DNA from: Ascaphus truei
Lineage: Eukaryota; Chordata; Amphibia; Anura; Ascaphidae
Reading direction: 5' to 3'
NCBI GenBank assembly: GCA_036426205.1
Contig: WSYH01002417.1
Coordinates: 23,564 to 87,563 of the forward strand
DNA length: 64,000 nt
The notes beneath the pieces are model-generated. The model was not told the DNA's origin and did no database searches. It saw only the letters and a program-made list of their open reading frames with translations. Shown here piece by piece: positions 57,165 through 64,000 of the stretch; positions within the stretch are counted from its first letter, which is position 1, and each line of letters begins with the position of its first letter. The translations under genes and the position numbers were made by a program.

Positions 57165-60100
57165 TTGTCCATGGCCACTAGAGCTAGGACGCATTTTAAT
57201 AATTCAGGCGCTTTTGTAAAAATAATTTTTGGTTTGTCCGGGAGACATTTAGATAGCGTATTGTCGCATAAGAGTATGGGCCAGTGTTTATTGAAAATTA
57301 CGAATTTTGGCGCCATCTCATTATACTGGTTATAAAAGAATGCCATTGTTTTGTTCTAAAGCATTTTTATTTTATCTTTATATTCCAGCAGAGTTGCCCT
57401 CTCATTTTTTTCTCACCTGAAGGGATGCACCTCAAGTAATGTTCAGGATATTTCTATCCCGAATTATCTTTCAGCTCATCCGCCTGAAGAGCAAAGTCCC
57501 CAGGATTGGAACAATTGCGCTTCAGGCGGGTGAGCTGACCCTTAGGAATATTCCGGATCCAGCCGGGTTGTGCTGGCTGTCCCGCCTAAGGATAATTATT
57601 AGCCTGAACAGGCTTAAAGAAGTTTTCGTTTCTATTTGGTTCTTATCAATTAATATTTGGAGGTCTAACAAACTCTATACATTCCTTATGGTGGTTGAAG
57701 TAAATCTCAAATCCCTATCGTTAGAATTTAAATATATAAAACAACGATTCGAGCTGTGCCTGGCTGCCTGACCAGACAAATATACATCATCTAGAACGCC
57801 CGCCAGAGCACGAGGTGAGACCCGAAGGGACAGTTGTTCCAAATGGAATCTTCTTCCAACTGTCCATGAAGGATTAGCATAACTCGGGGCAAACCTCGTG
57901 CCCATCGCCGTTCCACAGATCTGTAGATAAAACTTGTAATTGATTGAAAGTGATTGTGAGTAGAATAACTTAATACTATTAACGAGAAATGAGTTTTGAG
58001 TGCTGGTGGTGTTGTGTTATCCGATTCTAACCTGCGTGCAATAGCCTGACATCCTTCACATGGTAGTGTGGTATATAATGATGTCACGTTCTGCTGTTAC
58101 CCATGTGTACTCGGGTTTCCATTCCAGATCTCGCAGTAACTGGAGGACATGTTGTGTCAACGCAAGTAGGATCGGTTTTGTGTGAACTAAAGGTTTAATT
58201 GTTAATAACCCTTTGCATGCAATTGTCACATCAATGTGGGATTCCTGTAACATTGATTGTGTAATAGTTTTATTAACCTTGATTGAATTAGTAAATTGAA
58301 AAAGGTATGACCAGTAACACTTTTTGTAACATATGTTTTTTAGATGTCGTTTGGTCTATTTGTATTATGTGTCTCTGTATGTTAGGCTGCCTCCAAACAC
58401 GAACATGATGACAGGTATGTTGCAATTGACCATGCTGGTATTGTATTGAATTTGAGTGACATTACTTCTAGCCACTGGGTGTCGTCCTGTCCTTTATATT
58501 AGAGGTCATGGATGTGACTCACATCCCCTGAAGAAGTGCGCATGCGCACGAACGCGTTGGGCCTTTGAGTATCATTCATCAGCTTTACTGACAGAAGAGG
58601 ATCGCTATAGCAGTCCCTGGAATAGAGCAGCATTTTGGATTAACATTGACAGCAGACCCGACGAGGTTGGGAGATTCGGAGCGGTGTCCCGCCCCCTGTG
58701 ACGTACATCCGGGCTGTACGCAGTTCCGGCCGTAGCGGAGGGCGCCTCGTGGAGCGGAAGGCAAGTCTGCCTAACTTGCTGAGAGTCACCTGGCGGGGAA
58801 TCATATACAGGCACGCATCCAGCATCACCCCACCGCCGTGATCATCTTTAATCCCTATATCTGCGCATATCCTGAGGACTGGCTGTAAGTAGGATTCCGA
58901 TTTTGCACAACCGGATCCTGAATCTGCTCGCCATCAGTTGCTGAATTTATTGGTCCATTAAATTAATTGTTGTAACAGCCTACATTTTATTGTTGTATGT
59001 GCCTGTTTGTCTACGTGTTACATGTTCTAACCATATTTTGGTACACTATGATCTTGTTCTTTTTGTCTCCCCCTGCTATCTTACATTGTTTGCTGCTGAG
59101 GAACTGCTGTCCACTGACTTGATTGTATCATCTATGGATATCTTGAGCCATCCATTGGACTTTTATTATCCCACTATTTTGACTCAAGGCCCGGTCTGTA
59201 TTGTTTTTTCTTGTCTCTCTCAGAGTCATAAACTTATCAGGTCAGGTCATAAACTTCCGCAAGTGATGCCACACACGCCCGTATTTCGATGGCTGATAGA
59301 TGGCCCCGGTGATGCAGCACAGGAGGTGGGAAGCAGGGCACGAGATCGCGGGCCGAGGTAAGGAGGGGGCGTTCTGAGGAAGGGAAACGCTGAGGTAACG
59401 GGACTCACGATCCTTACAGTAACCCCCTCAGGATTGACCTCCGGGCTTCTCAGGAACAGCTTGTGAGGGTACTTGCTAGGAAATGCGAAACACGCCTTGG
59501 GTAGCGTGAAGATGGTGGTGAAGAACCAGGATCGTTCCTCAGGTCCGAAACCCTTCCAATGCACGAGATACTGAAACCGATCCCCTTGAGATCCTGGCAG
59601 TCCAGATAGACTGAACCTCGTACTCTTGTTGGCCGTGTACGAGGACAGGAGCCGTAGACAAGGATGGATCGGGAAACCCGAGCATCCCGCCAGCTGGTTT
59701 TACAGAGACACATGAAAACCAGAGGGGATCTTCAAACAGATACAGCGTTCTTTATCCAAAATTTACCTGGGTAAATTTTGCATTGTGCCGCTTGGTATGT
59801 TGCGATATTCACTAGTTTTGACGCTGCAAGACATAATGGCCCATCAGATTAACACATTTTTAATTATTTCAGAGTGCGGATCGTCGAGGAGCTAGCCGGG
59901 GTCTGATGGAGAGGTACGGATGGTCGTACTAGCCGAGTCAGGAGAACAGAAGAGCGGAGTCCGGAGGAAAAGCTAAGATCTGAAGCACGACAAGACTGTG
60001 GAGTTAAGACAGCAGTGAACTTCACTCATAGGAAGGTTTATGCTCAGCCATTGTTCTAATACATATTTTCATTTGTATTTGCAGATTCTGAAGGTTCATC

Positions 60101-62967
60101 ACTTGTTTATATTGAACACACCAACATCCAGCGAGACAGAACATCATTATTTGATAAGACGGTAATCTCCTTAGACTTGTCACCAATTCCATTGGCTAAA
60201 TACCCTGTACCACAGCATGGGCTCCAAATTCAGTGGAATAGCATATGAGTTCAATACAGTTTACATAGAGTGGCGACACGTAGCACAGTTTATGCATCCA
60301 TTATCTCAGGTGAAACTGTACAAGAGACTGTACCTGTAAAAGAAGATGCGAAGAAGAGTGTATTATTTTCCCGTCTTTGTTATTTCACTAATTTACTTTA
60401 ATAAATATTTCTTCATTGATTAAGACTGATTGTGTCTGATTTCGAAGTTGTCTTTGCATTGAAGTGTGTATGTATAAAGGTTTGGTTATTATTACACAGA
60501 ACAGTACAACACATTAATTACTGTAGCAATAGCCTCAGAGTACTGGGCATTAAGTTAGGTTAAGACAATCTAACACCTACCTACCAACCTAACACCTGCA
60601 AAGTACTACAGTAGCCACAAAATTCCATTTGGCACAACTGTGGGTAAACCTACAGTCATGGGTCCGCAACATGCACATAAATACCAAGGAAACACACTTG
60701 GTATAACACGGTCATGGAACAAAGTCTTGATACCATCTGTACATAAAGCTCTAAATACTATTTTAGGAATCTGTCCTGATATGGAGTTACAGCATTTTCA
60801 AAGCATTTTTTATTTGACAATATCTAGCTGCAATAGCCCCCAGACATAGATTCAGCACATTAATCAAACAAATAATATTACGTTAAGGTTTCAACATCAA
60901 TTTTCTAACCTTCCTTTGTTTGATAACAACCTAGTTCATTTAGCATAAAACATTATTAGGAAATATACCACTTTCCTATCTTTGAATTGCCTGTATGGGT
61001 GTATTTAATACTTACACATCAACATAAAAAGTCAACCTCAATTTACCAGCCATTTCTAAAATGCCTTTTTTAGCAGTAAAAGACAATAATAAACACAAAA
61101 ACCAGTTCATTAAAAATAAACACAGAATTACATTGCTGAATCCTTAGAAATGCAAGACTTCTAAATCATAGCTGCTGGCATGAAAATGTATTTTTTCAAC
61201 TATATGATGGAAAGATAAAACAATTTGGATTTTTAGACAACATTCTTTGATACGATTTCCAAAATGCCCAAGAGTACATTTTAACACATTTGATACTGGA
61301 GAGTTTTAATTGAAAAAAGTGATAAAAAGTACCTGCACATAAATATCTGATTCCTTCACAGTGTTGTTGGGTATGGGCAATAGAGGGGGGGGGGTGAGGG
61401 GGAAGGGTAGAAAGTATTGGCCTAGCAAGAAGGTATGGGCTCTGCTAAAGAGATATGGGTCTAAGATGAAGATATGGGAGAAGGTTTTTGGTGGCCCTGG
61501 CCACATAACATCAGAATTTTTTACACAATAATGACAAGTGTATAATTTGAGCATTTCAGTGAAGAGTTATTGGGGAACACGCGCTACACTCTATATAATG
61601 TAGGGATGTGGTAGGAGACCTCATATGTGTGTTCAGTTGGTGTTTAACTCTGTTCATGAGAGTCATGTGGAGGTCTGCAACAGTGTTGCAGAGGCTGATG
61701 GCAATAGCTGTGTCTGTGAGCTCCTGGGCGTCACCTGACTTGAGGAGCCAATTGAGGCTAGAATTACAGAGGAAGGAAGGGAAGCTTGGGGGAGAGGCCA
61801 CACTAGTCAGAGGGTCTGGATGTAAAGGAGGAGGTTTATGGCGTGCAGGGGGTCCGTGACCCGCCTGCATAGGCTAGCTTACCCCGCAGGCCCTTAGGAG
61901 AAACCCCCTGAGCCACAGTAGGTTATGTGCTGCAGGGACGCCATAGTGGTAGCGATCAGTCACCTTACTGTGTAGACGTTAGGAACAAGCGGTTTCGGAG
62001 CAGTGTTGCTGGTCAGCTGCTTGCGACCGGCAGCTCACCTGGGCTGACATCAAGACAAGCAAGGATTCAGCTATCCTTTTCGAAGCCTTACCGTCACCGC
62101 CGTGACCGGAAGGTATTTACGTTAAGTTGCACCAACACCGGTCAACAGGCTGATCCCCCTTAGCGTAACCTTTGAGGACACTAGTGATGACAAAGGCCTA
62201 ATACACGAGTTATTCTAGCTACTACAACAAGACACGGTGTGTGGGGCACGCGGTGGCGGACCCGGACATATCATTAAGAGCGGGCTGAGCCACTACTGTA
62301 AGACAATACTCATTAAAACGTGGCCGAGCACTCACGTTATAGGACATTATCATTTTAGCTGTGTTAAGGTTATATTGCATTATGGTTAGGGTGTGGGTTA
62401 TATGCTGCGTGTGTATTAATGATAGAGTGCTAAGGTTATGTGCATATAGTAAAGTTGGTTGCATCATACATGTTGTGTATATGTTTCTTGCCCAAGGGGA
62501 ATCTCACATCACGGGATCCTGGGTAAGTGAGGAGCTGCGCATAGTGTTACCCCAGGCTCCCAGCTAGCGGAGGCTCAGATCCCTGGAGCCGCAGTGCATG
62601 CAGTTACCCGTAGTCGCTTTAGCGTGTCAGAAAAAGGGCTACATTTGGAGCGCTGCTGAGATCTCAGACCTGGGGTGCCCTATATTTTTTTATTACTGTG
62701 CACCAATTTTTTTTCTCCCCCGCCATGTTGTGCCCTCGCAGCCTGAGGTGCGCAAGTGGCCCACGCGCATGAAATTCCCTGACACGTGCCTTCGGCCTGG
62801 GGACACGTTCCCGCTACCTTCTCCCTGGGCGCTGTGACCGATCATGTAGGAAACGCCGCTCATGGACACTGCCCGAAGTGCAAGATCACCTATTACGACC
62901 AGGAACAGGACTGGCGGCAAAATACTATTTGTCACTGACCAGACTATGCCCCAAAGCCCTGCCCTTA
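57165..62967 (-). repeat. Right arm of 5.8-kb palindrome: noisy inverted copy of 51,235-57,132
   Basis: In order it contains inverted copies of the Penelope RT (57,165-58,200), its terminal region and hammerhead (CTGAAGAAGTGCGC near 58,529, with GAAA reduced to GAA), the chromovirus LTR and chromodomain (59,230-59,760), the three candidate exons (59,876-60,420), anonymous DNA, the gypsy LTR (61,599-62,643) and the leader plus gag start (62,644-62,967). One-base deletions and insertions occur every few tens of bases and break every frame. The error type is that of unpolished long reads. Confidence 0.9.
61599..62643 (+). repeat. Inverted noisy copy of the gypsy 5' LTR
   Basis: It runs TGTAGGGATGTGGTAGG to AAAAAGGGCTACA on the plus strand, 1,045 nt against 1,079 nt for the template. 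Differences are mostly single-base deletions. Confidence 0.85.
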
Positions 62968-63001
62968 AATTCAGAATCAAAAACAGGTAGCAAAAAAAAG
63001 G

Positions 63002-63447
63002 GCTTTTTTAAATGCACAAAATATACTGCTTGTAGGTTTAGCAATAGCACTGAAGTCTTTAAATCAAATGTCACAGAGAAAATATATACCATTAAAACAT
63101 CCATTAACTGTGATTCCTCCTTTGTAATCTACCTATTGCAGTGCCCGTGTGGCCTGCAATATGTGGGCAGAACTGGAAGATGTTACAAGAGGAGAGTGTA
63201 TGAACACATCTATAACATTAAAAGAGGATTAAATACACACAGTGTTTCTCATCATTTTAGTATCCATCACAATAGGAATCCGATGGGTTTAAAGTGTCAA
63301 GCCATAGAAACAGTACAAAGTAATTGGAGGGGAGGTAATCAATTAAAACAGATCAGTAGGCGTGAGGCCTACTGGATCTATGAATTAAAAACACTCTCAC
63401 CCAATGGTCTCAACATTGATTTTGATTTAGGTGTCTTTCTTAAATGA
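63002..63447 (+). pseudogene. Penelope GIY-YIG endonuclease, 3' part of ORF
   Basis: About 148 codons to the TGA after DFDLGVFLK. VIYLLQCPCGLQYVGRTGR carries the GIY-YIG pair (IY..YVG) and the downstream Arg; YEHIYNIKRG and REAYWIYELKTLSPNGLN are the later catalytic and structural motifs, including the conserved Glu and Asn. The domain nicks the target DNA for primed reverse transcription. It is in the same frame as 56,054-57,164 once the 5,837 nt from 57,165 to 63,001 are discounted, so it is one gene split in this sequence. Confidence 0.85.
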
Positions 63448-63582
63448 GGTCTGTATTTTAAAAAAAATATTTTTAAAAAAGCTTTTTAACTATGTTATGT
63501 AAATTAATGGATTTTATAAAATCATCCTTTTTTAAATTATTTATACATTTTAAATATTTTTGGGTAATTAAGTCATTAGCTG

Positions 63583-64000
63583 CATCTTTAATTGTTAAAT
63601 ACCCTTTGCGTGCAAATTGTCACATCAATGTGGGATTCCTGTAACCATTGATTGTGTAATAGTTTATTAACCTTGGTTGAATTAGTAAATTGAAAAAGGT
63701 ATGACCAGTAACACTTTTTGTAACAATATGTATTTTTTAGATGTCTGTTTGGTCTATTTGTATTTATGTTGTCTCTGTATGTTAGGCTGCCTCCAAACAC
63801 AGAACATGATTGACAGGTATGTGCAATTGACCATGGCTGGTATTGATTGAATTTGAGTGGCATTACTTCTAGCCAATGGTGTGCGTCCTGTCTGTATATT
63901 AAGAGGTCATGGACTGTGCTCACTATCCCCTGAAGAAGTGCGCATGCACACTTAACGCGTTGGGCCTTTGAGTATCATTCATCAGCTTTTACTGACAGAA
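63583..64000 (-). repeat. Inverted copy of Penelope terminal region (runs off window)
   Basis: Reverse complement of about 55,670-56,086, clean and open in the same 111-residue frame (63,588-63,923 minus). The hammerhead second core box is altered: GCACACTTAACGCGTT (near 63,945-63,960) replaces GCGCACGAAACGCGTT, so this copy should not cleave. The stretch 63,448-63,582 is the AT-rich 3' untranslated part. Confidence 0.8.

Larger units (their letters stand above)
55030..64000 (+). mobile_element. Penelope-like retroelement (interrupted, runs off window)
   Basis: The layout is an upstream terminal region with hammerhead motif (to about 56,086), RT frame (56,054-57,164), inserted inverted DNA (57,165-62,967), GIY-YIG frame (63,002-63,447) and an inverted copy of the terminal region (63,583 onward). 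RT plus GIY-YIG endonuclease in one frame with hammerhead-bearing terminal repeats defines this class. Such elements prime reverse transcription at a nicked target and often end in partial inverted or tandem repeats. Confidence 0.85.

Noticed and set aside
57140..58253. Penelope RT fragments on the minus strand as a second gene
   Set aside because: They are the noisy inverted copy of 56,054-57,132 with many frame breaks, and the junctions look like gap filling.

Overview
The window looks like repeat-dense nuclear DNA from a vertebrate. The mix of families (Penelope-like element with hammerhead motif and GIY-YIG domain, PIF/Harbinger-like foldback elements, hAT and Tc1 relics, a Ty3/gypsy element with a PNMA/ZCCHC12-like gag) points to an amphibian, probably a frog. 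That placement is inference from repeat content. I see no recognisable host protein-coding gene. Almost everything identifiable is a transposable element, a tandem repeat or a large inverted duplication.

Region by region. (1) 1-6,020 is the left arm of a large inverted repeat whose partner is 34,856-39,290. The arms carry a hAT terminus, foldback repeats with hammerhead-like motifs, GC-rich minisatellites and a palindromic repeat whose right-arm copy holds a complete hammerhead ribozyme. (2) 5,673-10,505 is a complete 4.8-kb foldback element with PIF/Harbinger-type features: a perfect 21-bp terminal repeat and a TAA target duplication. A second, smaller foldback element (11,816-12,804, TTA duplication) and a detached arm of the first kind (12,818-14,020) follow. 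(3) 14,021-33,060 is mostly anonymous or low complexity: a CA-rich array, a poly-T tract, a 3.65-kb C-rich tract and a 5-kb minisatellite. (4) 33,060-39,290 holds an error-rich foldback copy and the right inverted-repeat arm. (5) 38,923-43,303 is a composite hAT region bounded by a perfect 8-bp target duplication. It contains a MITE, a hAT fragment and a Tc1 transposase relic. (6) 44,671-52,636 is a full-length Ty3/gypsy LTR element on the minus strand, with an open gag and a pol broken by several frameshifts and stops. (7) 53,820-55,030 has splice-site-like exons on the minus strand and the 3' end of a second, chromodomain-type gypsy element. (8) 55,030-64,000 is a Penelope-like element whose reading frame is split by a 5.8-kb inverted copy of the DNA just upstream.

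Two structures need caution. The inverted copy at 57,165-62,967 is full of small indels, sits between two copies of a 34-nt sequence, and its removal restores the Penelope frame. This fits gap filling with an uncorrected long read better than biology. The 33,060-34,560 stretch and parts of the left arm have the same error-rich look, so the 28-kb inverted repeat may be partly artefactual too.

The elements do not form a pathway. The most biologically interesting signals are the canonical hammerhead ribozyme at about 36,340-36,390 (minus) inside a palindromic repeat with octamer motifs, the related hammerhead motif of the Penelope element, the foldback Harbinger-like elements with an inverted central loop, and the gypsy gag that stayed open while pol decayed.
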